Made by a program: the position numbers and the translations under genes
NCBI RefSeq assembly: GCF_003710825.1
Contig: NZ_RHHQ01000017.1
Location: 62,001-126,000 of the forward strand
Source: Brevibacillus fluminis
Lineage (GTDB): Bacteria > Bacillota > Bacilli > Brevibacillales > Brevibacillaceae
DNA length: 64,000 nt
Direction: 5' to 3'
The notes under the pieces: generated by a model
Database searches by the model: none
What the model was told of the DNA's origin: nothing
Seen by the model: the letters and a program-made list of their open reading frames with translations, nothing else
Part shown: piece by piece, positions 1 through 11,698 of the stretch
How the letters are laid out: the number at the start of each line of letters is the position of its first letter
How positions within the stretch are numbered: the first letter of the stretch is position 1

Positions 1-498
1 TCAGAATTAGCGGACGACATGCTCTTGCTGATGTATCGTTACAACAACGATGACGCGCTAATACAGCGACTCCTGACCCACTATCCAAAAAGCGATTCGG
101 CTGCAGAGGCGAAAAAGCTTCAGTCCGAAAAGAATACAACAGCAGGCGGTCAGCAGCAGCCAAGTCCGTTTCTAAGCAGGCTGCCGTACCAGCAATTATC
201 GCAGGATGACTGGAAATTACCTGCTACCGTTGCGAAGTGGTATGCAGAGAAAAAGCCTTCAGACAAATTGATGGAAGCGGTCATAGAAGAATCGGGCTGG
301 ACTTATTTCGCGATCAAGCCGGAAAAAGGAAAAGTCCCGACAATTAGCGGATTAGAAGTTGACCATAATAATACTTATGTCTACTATTGGCTTTCTGACC
401 CGTCAAAAACGAACGTACGTTCAGACCAAGATTGCGTGCTGATCCGTGTTCCCACCCGCTTTTTGCCTAAAGGGGAGATTCGTTTCCGCCTTGCATAG
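1..498 (+). CDS. Partial C-terminal part of an unknown protein
   Basis: The reading frame is open from base 1 and ends with TAG at 496-498, so the N-terminus lies outside the window. An internal ATG at 19 is probably not the start. The visible 166 residues have a hydrophilic, Gln/Ala-rich linker, then a compact C-terminal region with alternating beta-like segments (ISGLEVDHNNTYVYYW, then CVLIRVPTRFLPKGEIRF). That tail is loosely reminiscent of the PrcB C-terminal domain of protease-associated proteins, but I cannot assign it firmly. No neighbouring gene in the window explains its role. Confidence 0.6.
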   Translation, partial: SELADDMLLLMYRYNNDDALIQRLLTHYPKSDSAAEAKKLQSEKNTTAGGQQQPSPFLSRLPYQQLSQDDWKLPATVAKWYAEKKPSDKLMEAVIEESGWTYFAIKPEKGKVPTISGLEVDHNNTYVYYWLSDPSKTNVRSDQDCVLIRVPTRFLPKGEIRFRLA

Positions 499-658
499 CG
501 CTGCCGGCGGCGAGCCGGATTGCCTATACATACCGGAAATTACGGATTCATTGGCATGACCCCTTTCCATGTGATTGATTTTCAAATGTGCATGGAGACT
601 AACGGATGGACATTTGGACAAACTACCGAAGAAGTCCTACTTGAGGAGGGGTATCATC

Positions 659-868
659 ATGAACGAGCCAATCATCGTTGCGTGGCAAGCGCGAGACGGA
701 TTCCACAGATGGCAGGAATGCGAAAACCAGCATATCGCAGAACTCGCGTTGGAAAATGCCAAAGCGGACGGCGCTCAGCAAAATGTGTGGGTGTTTGAGG
801 TGTCCCAGTCGCATAAAGGTGCTGATGCAGCAAGCTGGGTGCAAGGATGGAACCATACAAACGCGTAA
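659..868 (+). CDS. Small hypothetical protein, 69 aa
   Basis: A short frame begins at ATG 659, eight bases after a strong GAGGAGGG ribosome site at 643-650; longer upstream starts in the same frame lack such a site. The product begins MNEPIIVAWQARDGFHRW and is soluble, with many Gln, Asn, Ala and Trp residues and no signal or membrane segment. It ends just before a hairpin terminator, so it looks like a complete single-gene unit. I do not recognise the family. Confidence 0.55.
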   Translation: MNEPIIVAWQARDGFHRWQECENQHIAELALENAKADGAQQNVWVFEVSQSHKGADAASWVQGWNHTNA

Positions 869-891
869 TGAAACGATAAAGAAAAAAACGT

Positions 892-925
892 GCCCTTTCA
901 ACCGGTCCGGGGAAAGGGCTGTTTG
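892..925. terminator. Bidirectional intrinsic terminator
   Basis: GCCCTTTC (892-899) pairs with GAAAGGGC (912-919) around a 12-base loop, followed by TGTTTGTTTG on the plus strand and preceded by an A-run that serves the minus strand. It sits between the small plus-strand gene and the convergent membrane-protein gene. Confidence 0.7.
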
Positions 926-944
926 TTTGCATATGTCCGTATCC

Positions 945-1379
945 TCACCAGAAAGAAGGCTTCACAACCATCAAGCCTAGCATCAGCAGCACGAGGAACA
1001 AATACCCGTATAGGGCTCGTTTCAATCGCTTTACGTGCGCAGGTCGTTCGGCCGGTTCTGCGTCTGTCAATGCTCGCAAAATCGGAGAAAAAGCGCGGGC
1101 AAAAAAGTAGAGGGAGCCCACAAGGACGATCAGTGTGAGCAAAATCCATGATGTTCGAAAATCCCAGCCACCAAGCCAAATCAGTAAGACCCCGGTGGTG
1201 ACAAGCACATGGCCCGCATGCTTGGACAGTTGGACACAAAAACGGAACAGGCCGATGAAGACGGCAAGCTCGTTTTTTTCCATTCGCGCGACCTTTTTAA
1301 AAAATGGGAAAAACACAAAAAACGGTCCGATGGAAAGCATCGCGCTGAGAATATGGAGAAAAACAATCCAGCGATACAT
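945..1379 (-). CDS. DUF2269-like integral membrane protein
   Basis: The 144-residue protein starts at ATG 1379 with AGGAGGG just upstream on the minus strand. It has about four membrane segments: residues 1-25, 45-70, 75-95 and 122-140. Between segments 3 and 4 is a charged stretch (about residues 98-120, ending in HVKRLKRAL) likely to be cytosolic. Size and pattern match the DUF2269 family of predicted membrane proteins, whose function is unknown. It lies alone, between a bidirectional terminator and the ASCH gene read in the same direction. Confidence 0.7.
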   Translation of the reverse strand: MYRWIVFLHILSAMLSIGPFFVFFPFFKKVARMEKNELAVFIGLFRFCVQLSKHAGHVLVTTGVLLIWLGGWDFRTSWILLTLIVLVGSLYFFARAFSPILRALTDAEPAERPAHVKRLKRALYGYLFLVLLMLGLMVVKPSFW

Positions 1380-1408
1380 AACCGGACCCTCCTATGAATA
1401 ATGGTAAG

Positions 1409-1437
1409 AGTGCAGGACAAGGGATTGCTCCTGCACT
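1409..1437 (-). terminator. Hairpin downstream of the ASCH gene
   Basis: AGTGCAGGA (1409-1417) and TCCTGCACT (1429-1437) form a perfect 9-bp stem with an 11-base loop between two minus-strand genes. Only a weak T-tract follows on the minus strand, so it may terminate or attenuate transcription into the DUF2269 gene. Confidence 0.45.
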
Positions 1438-1447
1438 AGTTGAAACA

Positions 1448-1777
1448 TTACACGAGGCGGAATTGGTGCACCCACATTTTCATTTGTGGAAGCCAAGGCA
1501 TACCGGCGTGAAGGGAAAGTATGTATTGTTTGTACTCCTCGACATTGGCGAAGCCTTCGGTTTGCGCATCCGCATCGGTCAGCTCGCCCAGCGTTTGTTC
1601 GTAAACGGCATAGACCTCATAGCGCTTTCCTTGCAATTCCATGATTTCGCCCGGATCCGCATAGCGACCGTTGCGACGGGTAGCGGTTTTGGTGCCGTTT
1701 AGCACACGTTGTACGTCTTCCTCTTTTGTGACCAGTCGGTCGATGGAACAGGTTTTTGGTGGCAATGGTGTATTCAT
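1448..1777 (-). CDS. ASCH domain protein
   Basis: I place the start at ATG 1777 (MNTPLPPKTC) because GGAGGA lies a few bases upstream; the frame stays open to 1807. The 109-residue product carries the pattern LNGTKTATRR around residues 27-36, followed by a region describing a small beta-barrel (ELQGKRYEVYAVYEQTLGEL). This is typical of ASCH domains, which are related to PUA and bind RNA or modified nucleotides. A specific substrate cannot be told. It reads toward the DUF2269 gene and could share a message with it. Confidence 0.7.
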   Translation of the reverse strand: MNTPLPPKTCSIDRLVTKEEDVQRVLNGTKTATRRNGRYADPGEIMELQGKRYEVYAVYEQTLGELTDADAQTEGFANVEEYKQYILSLHAGMPWLPQMKMWVHQFRLV

Positions 1778-1925
1778 CGTAATCCTCCTTCGATTGCTTG
1801 GAATCATTTGGTCAGAGACCCACTACTGATTGTACACGAATCGCGGACAACTTGCATGCAGCAGAAAAGTAAGGTAGATTTAAAATTATTGAATCGAAAA
1901 AAATTTTTTGGGGAAGGGATCTGCC

Positions 1926-3620
1926 ATGAAATTCTCAGAATACCCGTATCAACGTCCAGATCAGAACGATATAGAACGATCCATGAAAACAATGGTGGAA
2001 GCATTCTCGAATGCGCAAAGCTTTGAGGAGCAGGACCAGATCTTAGGTGAAATCACCAAGGTTCGCAACCATTTTGAGACCATGCGCGAAATCGCTTCCA
2101 TCCGACATACGATTGACACCACTGATACTACATACCAAGCAGAACAAGATTATTTCGATGAAGTGCAACCGATTTACCAAGGGCTCGTCACACTGCTGTA
2201 TAAAGCACTGACATCGTCCCGCTTCCGTCCGCAGCTCGAAGAAAAATGGGGGAAGCAGCTATTCACGATTGCCGATTTGACATTAAAAACATTCTCGGAC
2301 GATGTCATCGAGGATTTGCAAAAAGAAAACAAGCTCGGAAGCGAATATGTAAAGCTGATGGCATCGGCCAAAATCATGTTTGCCGGGGAAGAGCGCAACC
2401 TGTCCCAGCTCATTCCGTTCACAGAGTCTACGGAGCGTGAAACACGCAAAGCGGCGATTGAAGCTTCCTTTGGGTTCATGAAAGAACATGAGACAGAACT
2501 GGATCGCCTTTATGACGAGCTGGTGAAAGTCCGCACGCAAATTGCCCGCAAGCTTGGTTACGAAAACTTCATCGAGCTCGGTTATGCGCGTATGACCCGT
2601 TCCGATTACGATGCAGCGATGGTGGCCAATTTCCGCGAGCAGGTGCTGACCCATATCGTTCCGATCGCGACGAAGCTAAAGCAGCGCCAGCAAGCGCGAA
2701 TCGGCGTGGATGCGTTCAAGTTTTACGATGAAAAATTCTCCTTCAAGACCGGAAACGCGACGCCAAAAGGCGATCCTGAATGGATCATCGCCAATGGCAA
2801 AAAAATGTATGAGGAACTGTCCCCGGAAACAGGCACATTCTTCAACTACATGCAGGAAAACGAGCTGATGGACCTTGTCAGCAAGAAAGGCAAAGCAGGC
2901 GGCGGCTACTGCACCTACATCAGCGAGCATGCGGCTCCGTACATTTTCTCGAATTTTAACGGCACATCAGGCGACATTGACGTGCTGACGCATGAAGCAG
3001 GCCATGCGTTCCAAGTGTTCGAGAGCCGGAAGTACACGCTGCCGGAATATGCTTTCCCAACCTATGAAGCATGCGAAATTCACTCGATGAGCATGGAGTT
3101 TTTGACATATCCGTGGATGGAGCTGTTCTTCAAGGAAGATGTGGACAAATACAAATTCAGCCATTTGAGCGATGCGCTTGAGTTCATCCCGTACGGCGTT
3201 GCAGTCGATGAGTTCCAGCATTTCGTCTATGGCAATCCGGATGCGACACCTGACGAGCGTAAGCAAGCATGGCGCGACATCGAGCGCAAATATTTGCCGC
3301 ACCGCGACTACGACGGCAACGATTATCTCGAGCGCGGCGGTTTCTGGCAGCGTCAGAGCCATATTTATAAATCGCCGTTCTACTACATCGATTATACGCT
3401 TGCCCAAATTTGCGCGTTCCAATTTTGGAAACGCTCGAATGAAGACCGCGGAGCTGCATGGCAAGATTACCTTTCCCTTTGCCAAATGGGCGGAAGCAAA
3501 TCATTCTTGGAACTGGTGGCGGCGTCCAAACTCACCTCGCCGTTTGAAGATGGCTGTGTCGCATCGGTCACCGGCTTTATCGAAAACTGGCTGAACCAGG
3601 TGGATGACGCCAAGCTATAA
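1926..3620 (+). CDS. M3 family oligoendopeptidase
   Basis: A 564-residue zinc metallopeptidase of the M3 (PepF/thimet) type, cleaving short peptides in the cytosol. ATG 1926 (MKFSEYPYQRP) is chosen because GAAGGG at 1913-1918 lies seven bases ahead; the frame extends 18 bases further upstream. The catalytic HEXXH motif reads HEAGH at residues 356-360, and the third zinc ligand is expected in the downstream EACEIHSMSMEFL segment. Length and helical composition fit the roughly 560-residue M3B subfamily. There is no signal peptide. The gene stands alone and ends in a strong terminator. Confidence 0.92.
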   Translation: MKFSEYPYQRPDQNDIERSMKTMVEAFSNAQSFEEQDQILGEITKVRNHFETMREIASIRHTIDTTDTTYQAEQDYFDEVQPIYQGLVTLLYKALTSSRFRPQLEEKWGKQLFTIADLTLKTFSDDVIEDLQKENKLGSEYVKLMASAKIMFAGEERNLSQLIPFTESTERETRKAAIEASFGFMKEHETELDRLYDELVKVRTQIARKLGYENFIELGYARMTRSDYDAAMVANFREQVLTHIVPIATKLKQRQQARIGVDAFKFYDEKFSFKTGNATPKGDPEWIIANGKKMYEELSPETGTFFNYMQENELMDLVSKKGKAGGGYCTYISEHAAPYIFSNFNGTSGDIDVLTHEAGHAFQVFESRKYTLPEYAFPTYEACEIHSMSMEFLTYPWMELFFKEDVDKYKFSHLSDALEFIPYGVAVDEFQHFVYGNPDATPDERKQAWRDIERKYLPHRDYDGNDYLERGGFWQRQSHIYKSPFYYIDYTLAQICAFQFWKRSNEDRGAAWQDYLSLCQMGGSKSFLELVAASKLTSPFEDGCVASVTGFIENWLNQVDDAKL

Positions 3621-3635
3621 ACATCAAAATCATTC

Positions 3636-3672
3636 AGCGTGCCAACCAAAAGCGGTTTTGGCACGCTTTTTT
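3636..3672 (+). terminator. Intrinsic terminator of the M3 peptidase gene
   Basis: AGCGTGCCAA (3636-3645) pairs with TTGGCACGCT (3658-3667), followed by a T-run to 3672. Confidence 0.9.
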
Positions 3673-3759
3673 GTGTGTAAAAGAAGCTTTTTAATGCCAA
3701 TCCATGATCGAACAGCCAGGTGCAATGGGGCTGGCAGTTTTTGCGCATACTAAAGTTTG

Positions 3760-3788
3760 TTGATTTATCGAGTCGTGAGCCATAAAAT
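3760..3788 (+). promoter_or_regulatory. Sigma-A promoter of fumC
   Basis: TTGATT at 3760-3765 and TAAAAT at 3783-3788 are 17 bases apart, placing the transcription start near 3795, about 83 bases before the fumarase ATG and directly on the Fur box. Confidence 0.6.
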
Positions 3789-3794
3789 TGATGT

Positions 3795-3809
3795 TGATAA
3801 TCATTATCA
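3795..3809 (+). promoter_or_regulatory. Fur box over the fumC transcription start
   Basis: TGATAATCATTATCA is a perfect 7-1-7 inverted repeat, identical to the Bacillus Fur core TGATAATnATTATCA. It begins seven bases after the -10 hexamer, a position where a bound repressor would block transcription. Binding by Fur is inferred. Confidence 0.8.
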
Positions 3810-3877
3810 ATGTAAAGGAATTGAAATACATAACGTAGCATAACCATCGATGGAGTGACGAAAAGGGAGGCTATCAC

Positions 3878-5269
<1,392 letters not shown>

Positions 5270-5282
5270 GAATGATAGCAAA

Positions 5283-5322
5283 AAAACTGCACCCTCCGTT
5301 CTGGAAAGGTGCAGTTTTCGTT
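5283..5322. terminator. Bidirectional terminator
   Basis: AAAACTGCACC (5283-5293) and GGTGCAGTTTT (5308-5318) form an 11-bp stem with A- and T-runs at either side, serving fumC and the convergent desulfurase-like gene. Confidence 0.9.
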
Positions 5323-5325
5323 TTA

Positions 5326-6567
5326 TTAAGAGACGGTTGTCGTACGAGTTTCGTTCAATGCTTTTACTGCCTCAAGTAGACGGTCGACCTCTTCTTCGGT
5401 GTTATAGAGCGAAATCCCTACGCGGACCAGCCCACCTTGCTCTTCCAGCTGATACACTTCATAAATGCGCATGGCATAAAAATGTCCGCCCCAAACGAAC
5501 AAGCCTCGTTCGCCCAGGTAAGCCGCTACATCGCCTGAATTCATTCCGGCAACGGTGAAGGAAATGGTCGGAGCGCGCAGCCCATCGCCAAACGGTTGCC
5601 CGAAAATCTGGATATGATCCATTTGGGAAAGACCATCATATAGCTTTCGAGCGAGCGCATCCTCGTAATCATGCACCAAAGCCATGCCGGTGAGAAGCTG
5701 CTGTCGCAGGGTTGCTCCCACTCCCACAGCTGCGATATATTCGATGGCAGCGGTCACACCGGCAAGCGCGGCGAAATTGGGTGTGCCCGTTTCAATCCGG
5801 TAGGGGGCAGCATCATCCTGTGCCCGCAGCTTATCGGTAGGCAAAGTGTCAAGCAGCCCTTCACGCGCGTAGAGGATGCCGACATGTGGGCCATAAAACT
5901 TGTATGCAGAGCATAGCAAAAAGTCACAGTCAAGTTCGATGACGTCAATCGGAAAGTGGGGGGCAAAATGGACGGCATCCACGATCAACAGTGCATCGAT
6001 CGCATGGGTCAACTCGCGAATCGTCGCGAGATCGTTGACCGTCCCGAGCGAGTTGGATGAACATCCCACCGCGACGATTTTGGTTTTGGGGCTTAGTTTG
6101 CTTTTGAAATCTTCCATATCGATTCGCCCGTCCACGGTGATGGCGACCGAGTGTACGATTGCGCCGCGTTCCGCAAGCGTTTGCCAAGGGCCTCGGTTCG
6201 CCTCATGGTCCAGATCGGTGATGACCACCTCGTCACCAGGTGCGATCGTGCGGGAAAGTGCACGGGCCAGCGCAAAAGCAAGCGAGGTCATGTTGGCGCC
6301 AAACGAAATCGAAGCTGGTGAAGGAGCACCCAACAGAGCAGCGGCGGCTTCACGTGTCCGATCAACGATCTGGTCGGTTTCCGCGCTAGTAACGAATGGA
6401 CCATGCGCATTGGCGTTGCACGTCTCATAATAGTGGGAAATCGCTTGAATCACTTGGCGCGGGACCTGTGTGCCGCCCGGTCCGTCAAAGTAAGCAGCCT
6501 GATAACCCGACACTGTGCGGGAAAGGGAAGGAAAATCCTTGCGTAGTTCCATGACAGCAAAAGACAT
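5326..6567 (-). CDS. Cysteine desulfurase-like PLP enzyme
   Basis: A 413-residue class V aminotransferase-fold protein. Landmarks are the N-terminal YFDGPGGTQVP, the ITDLDHEANRGPW region, and the PLP-lysine segment CSAYKFYGPHVGIL, where SAYK would form the Schiff base. The pattern fits the cysteine desulfurase-like subgroup (SufS relatives) rather than the main suf operon enzyme, and no suf or isc partners lie nearby. It may act on cysteine or a related beta-substituted amino acid; which one cannot be read from sequence. The start at 6567 has an AGGATGTGA site upstream. It is transcribed away from leuS. Confidence 0.88.
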   Translation of the reverse strand: MSFAVMELRKDFPSLSRTVSGYQAAYFDGPGGTQVPRQVIQAISHYYETCNANAHGPFVTSAETDQIVDRTREAAAALLGAPSPASISFGANMTSLAFALARALSRTIAPGDEVVITDLDHEANRGPWQTLAERGAIVHSVAITVDGRIDMEDFKSKLSPKTKIVAVGCSSNSLGTVNDLATIRELTHAIDALLIVDAVHFAPHFPIDVIELDCDFLLCSAYKFYGPHVGILYAREGLLDTLPTDKLRAQDDAAPYRIETGTPNFAALAGVTAAIEYIAAVGVGATLRQQLLTGMALVHDYEDALARKLYDGLSQMDHIQIFGQPFGDGLRAPTISFTVAGMNSGDVAAYLGERGLFVWGGHFYAMRIYEVYQLEEQGGLVRVGISLYNTEEEVDRLLEAVKALNETRTTTVS

Positions 6568-6865
6568 ATCGCTTCACATCCTAGCCGATTATAGTCAATC
6601 GTCTATTTGTTTCGTCACACTGCACACAAATCCTCTAATTGTATTTCAAATAGTTTGAAAATAATCACTACAGGTTTCAAACAGCGGATAAAGTTCCATA
6701 CTTACTATTGTATAGACGAAAATAGTTGCGATATAATGGGGGATAGCATTATTTTCTTAGATTTTGCCAGTTCCAGCAGAGTGAATAATCTTGTATGTAT
6801 ATGCAGATTGTTCTTTATCATTATCTACTCGTTTTCGCTAGAGTCCAGGTTGGAGGTACTTTTTT
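6568..6865. other. Divergent intergenic region before leuS
   Basis: About 300 AT-rich bases between the desulfurase-like gene and leuS. They hold a probable leuS promoter (6708-6737) and a leader of about 120 bases. I looked for a T-box (the conserved AGGGTGGNACCGCG segment followed by a terminator), which is common before leuS in Bacillales, and found none. A frame from 6607 has no ribosome site and overlaps leuS, so I do not count it as a gene. Confidence 0.5.
6708..6737 (+). promoter_or_regulatory. Promoter candidate for leuS
   Basis: TTGTAT (6708-6713), an 18-base spacer and a perfect TATAAT (6732-6737), about 130 bases before the leuS start. Confidence 0.55.
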
Positions 6866-9307
<2,442 letters not shown>

Positions 9308-9314
9308 ATAGCCG

Positions 9315-9555
9315 ATGCGCTGGCTACTCTGTGTATTCATTGGGGCAAGCAGCTACGGCATCTTGCCCCCTTTCGCGAAACTGGCATTCGCAGCGGGCTT
9401 TAGTATTCCGGGCTGTATCCTTTTCTAGCCTGCTCGTCCATGAGACAGTCACCTGCCTGCAATGTGTCGGTGTGCTGGTCATCATGGTCGGGATCGCCGT
9501 GCCAGAGCTTGTCGCAAAAAAGAAGGGCGTTGTTCAATTAGAGGTAAATACGTAA
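9315..9555 (+). pseudogene. Remnant of an EamA/DMT-family transporter
   Basis: ATG 9315 opens a frame that reads as the N-terminus of a DMT-superfamily transporter (MRWLLCVFIGASSYGILPPF) but hits TAG after 33 codons. From about 9420 a second frame, which stays open to 9555, reads as the last membrane helix of the same kind of protein (TCLQCVGVLVIMVGIAVPEL, followed by a Lys-rich tail). The two pieces abut, so about 200 internal residues are deleted and the frame is shifted. Intact relatives are about 280-300 residues with ten helices. It starts eight bases after leuS. Confidence 0.75.
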
Positions 9556-9583
9556 GCCTGAGGCAAATGTCTCAGGCTTTTGC
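9554..9583 (+). terminator. Intrinsic terminator after leuS and the remnant
   Basis: AAGCCTGAG (9554-9562) and CTCAGGCTT (9571-9579) with an 8-base loop, followed by a short T-containing stretch. It now probably serves leuS, since the transporter gene between is broken. Confidence 0.75.
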
Positions 9584-9646
9584 GCTTGTTCGACAGAAAC
9601 GCATGCACGACCCTCTTCATAAAATGAATGCAAGGGGGGAGATGCT

Positions 9647-9931
9647 ATGCTTTCCATTGGAGATATGCTCAGCTTTAAATATCAGGATGCTCGTGGAAAA
9701 AGCTTTGAGTATGTGGCGTATGTGGAACGAATCGTCGAAGAGAAAAGCTCCTACAACGTGTACGTTCCCTCCATTAACAAGTATTTTTTTGTCCCATTTT
9801 CCATCGCGCAGCCATTGACGGATTCCTCGATCACGACAGAGGATTTATATGCATTGGCACATCTCGCCGTTGATACGGATGATCGGCTGTGGTTTGATGA
9901 AATTATGGGTCGAATTGCAAAGACACAATAA
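9647..9931 (+). CDS. Hypothetical protein, 94 aa
   Basis: ATG 9647 follows AGGGGGGA by six bases. The soluble 94-residue product has a beta-rich first half (FKYQDARGKSFEYVAYVERI) and an acidic C-terminus. There is no signal peptide, membrane segment or known motif. It ends 16 bases before the DUF92 gene and is probably co-transcribed with it. I do not recognise the family. Confidence 0.7.
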   Translation: MLSIGDMLSFKYQDARGKSFEYVAYVERIVEEKSSYNVYVPSINKYFFVPFSIAQPLTDSSITTEDLYALAHLAVDTDDRLWFDEIMGRIAKTQ

Positions 9932-9947
9932 GGGGGGAGAAGGAAGG

Positions 9948-10763
9948 ATGGGAGATTGGCTGGTGGGGATTCTATGCAGCGGTCTTGTCGCTTGGGTGGC
10001 ATGGCGCAAGCAATCGCTTAGTGTTTCCGGGGCAATTTCGGCACTAATCGTCGGGACCATCCTGTTTGCTGTGGGAAGTCTGGCCTGGTTCGGGTCCATG
10101 ATCTTCTTTTTTGTGTCATCGTCGCTTCTGACCAGATGGAAACATCGGGCAAAGGCTCGTCTCGAGGCAACCTATGAGAAATCCGGTCGACGTGATGCGG
10201 GACAAGTCGTGGCGAATGGAGGGTTTGCCACGCTACTCTGCATCGCGTATGCCTGGACACCCGAACCGTACTGGCTCTATCTGTTCGTTGGCGTGATGGC
10301 GACCGTAACGGCAGACACGTGGGCGACGGAGATCGGCGGGCTAAGCAGTCAAAAACCATTTTCGATACTTAGCGGGAAGCGGGTGGAAGCAGGGACTTCA
10401 GGCGGCATTACAGCGATCGGTTTGCTTGCCTCTGCAGCAGGCGGACTATTGATCGGTGCGGTTTTCTGGCTGTTCGCCTGGATTCGTGGTGACGTGTGGA
10501 TCATGCATGTCGTAGACGGCTGGCGATGGGTTGTAGCGGGATTACTCAGCGGTACACTCGGTTCCTTGACTGATTCGCTGCTTGGAGCCGCTTGGCAACG
10601 TAAAAACAGATGCATGGTCTGTGGAAAAGAGATGGAAGCATCCTTCCACTGTGGACAGGCTACCCGTCAGAGCAGGGGATTCAAGTGGCTTGGCAACGAT
10701 GCCGTCAACATGGTCAGCTCAGCCGTTGGCGGAGTCGTGGCTTTTCTGCTCATGAATGGGTGA
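9948..10763 (+). CDS. DUF92 family membrane protein
   Basis: A 271-residue polytopic membrane protein. ATG 9948 (MGDWLVGIL) is preferred because AAGGAAGG stands just before it; the frame is open 99 bases further upstream but inside the previous gene. It has about six to seven hydrophobic segments and the conserved DUF92 motifs: VVANGGFATL, then ATVTADTWATEIG (about residues 115-127), and TDSLLGAAWQ near 208-217. DUF92 relatives include eukaryotic TMEM19 and a phytyl-phosphate kinase in plastids, but the bacterial role is not established. Late cysteines (CMVCGKEMEASFHC) could form a small metal-binding or redox loop. Confidence 0.88.
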   Translation: MGDWLVGILCSGLVAWVAWRKQSLSVSGAISALIVGTILFAVGSLAWFGSMIFFFVSSSLLTRWKHRAKARLEATYEKSGRRDAGQVVANGGFATLLCIAYAWTPEPYWLYLFVGVMATVTADTWATEIGGLSSQKPFSILSGKRVEAGTSGGITAIGLLASAAGGLLIGAVFWLFAWIRGDVWIMHVVDGWRWVVAGLLSGTLGSLTDSLLGAAWQRKNRCMVCGKEMEASFHCGQATRQSRGFKWLGNDAVNMVSSAVGGVVAFLLMNG

Positions 10764-10942
10764 AATTAACATTCTTTCCTGGGAAAGCGCAGAAAGAAGC
10801 AAAAACCACTGCGTTTCGACAGCAACATGCAGAGTCCGGATGCCCGTTTTGTCCATTTCATGGAAGCGAATACTGAAAAATTCGTTTATAATGGACCTTA
10901 GGCGGACTTGTGCCGATTTTACATAATAGGAGGAATTTCTAC

Positions 10943-11614
10943 ATGGAATACATACGCATTACGAGCATTGAAGACCCGTTGTTTGCAAAAATGCACCAAT
11001 TCATGCAATCGGTATTTCCCGCCGAGGAAGTGTTGGAATTCTCTTTGTGGCAGGAGCCTCTTCAGGACCAAGGGCTTCGCGTTTATGTAGCGGTTCATGA
11101 GGGTGAGGTCGTTGGTGCGACCGAATACCGTTATTATCCTACGATGAATGTCGCCATGACCGACTTTACCATCATCGGTAAACCAGGATTGAGCATCGGC
11201 CGGTTTTTGGCCAAAAATCGAGAGGCAGATCTGTTGGAATGGGCGAAAGCGAGCGGCCAGACAAGCCTGGGCATGTTCGCAGAAATTTATGATCCTTATC
11301 GGGTAGAAGAGCATTCCTTTGGTAAAGTGAAGGCGATGGACCCGTTTGTACGCCGCGAAGTGCTGTCCCATCTCGGCTACAAGCGCCTCGATTTCCCTTA
11401 TGTGCATCCTTCATGGGAGAACGACGGAACAGCTGTCGAAGGACTTGACCTCGGTTTCATGCCAACGGATGATTCCATGACAGAACTGCCTGCCTCACTC
11501 ATCGTGACGTTTTTGACGACCTATTACACCGTGCTGTCGAACAAGCCACAAGCATGGCTTGACATGATCGAGTCGCTCAAGCAAAAGGAAACCGTAGCGT
11601 TGAAAGGCTTGTAA
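10943..11614 (+). CDS. GNAT-fold acetyltransferase-like protein
   Basis: A 223-residue soluble protein beginning MEYIRITSIEDPLF at ATG 10943, 11 bases after GGAGG. The order is a helix, then LRVYVAVHEGEVVGATEYRY (about residues 46-65), which resembles the central beta-sheet of GNAT N-acetyltransferases, then a segment rich in Arg and Gly where the acetyl-CoA loop would be expected (LSIGRFLAKNREADLL). The classical Q/RxxGxG/A loop is not clear, so the donor could differ. Acceptor unknown. A TATAAT at 10887-10892 upstream lacks a good -35 partner. Confidence 0.55.
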   Translation: MEYIRITSIEDPLFAKMHQFMQSVFPAEEVLEFSLWQEPLQDQGLRVYVAVHEGEVVGATEYRYYPTMNVAMTDFTIIGKPGLSIGRFLAKNREADLLEWAKASGQTSLGMFAEIYDPYRVEEHSFGKVKAMDPFVRREVLSHLGYKRLDFPYVHPSWENDGTAVEGLDLGFMPTDDSMTELPASLIVTFLTTYYTVLSNKPQAWLDMIESLKQKETVALKGL

Positions 11615-11698
11615 ACTCCTGTGGGCAAACACCTAATGAGCGCGTTTGCATACGATATGCTATCCGCGTAGGATGAATTGCCCTAAGGAGAGATTGCA

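Noticed and set aside
6568..6865. T-box riboswitch before leuS
   Set aside because: The conserved T-box segment and an antiterminator/terminator pair were looked for and not found.
10610..10876. 88-codon frame overlapping the end of the DUF92 gene
   Set aside because: Mostly inside a confident gene in another frame, without a ribosome site.
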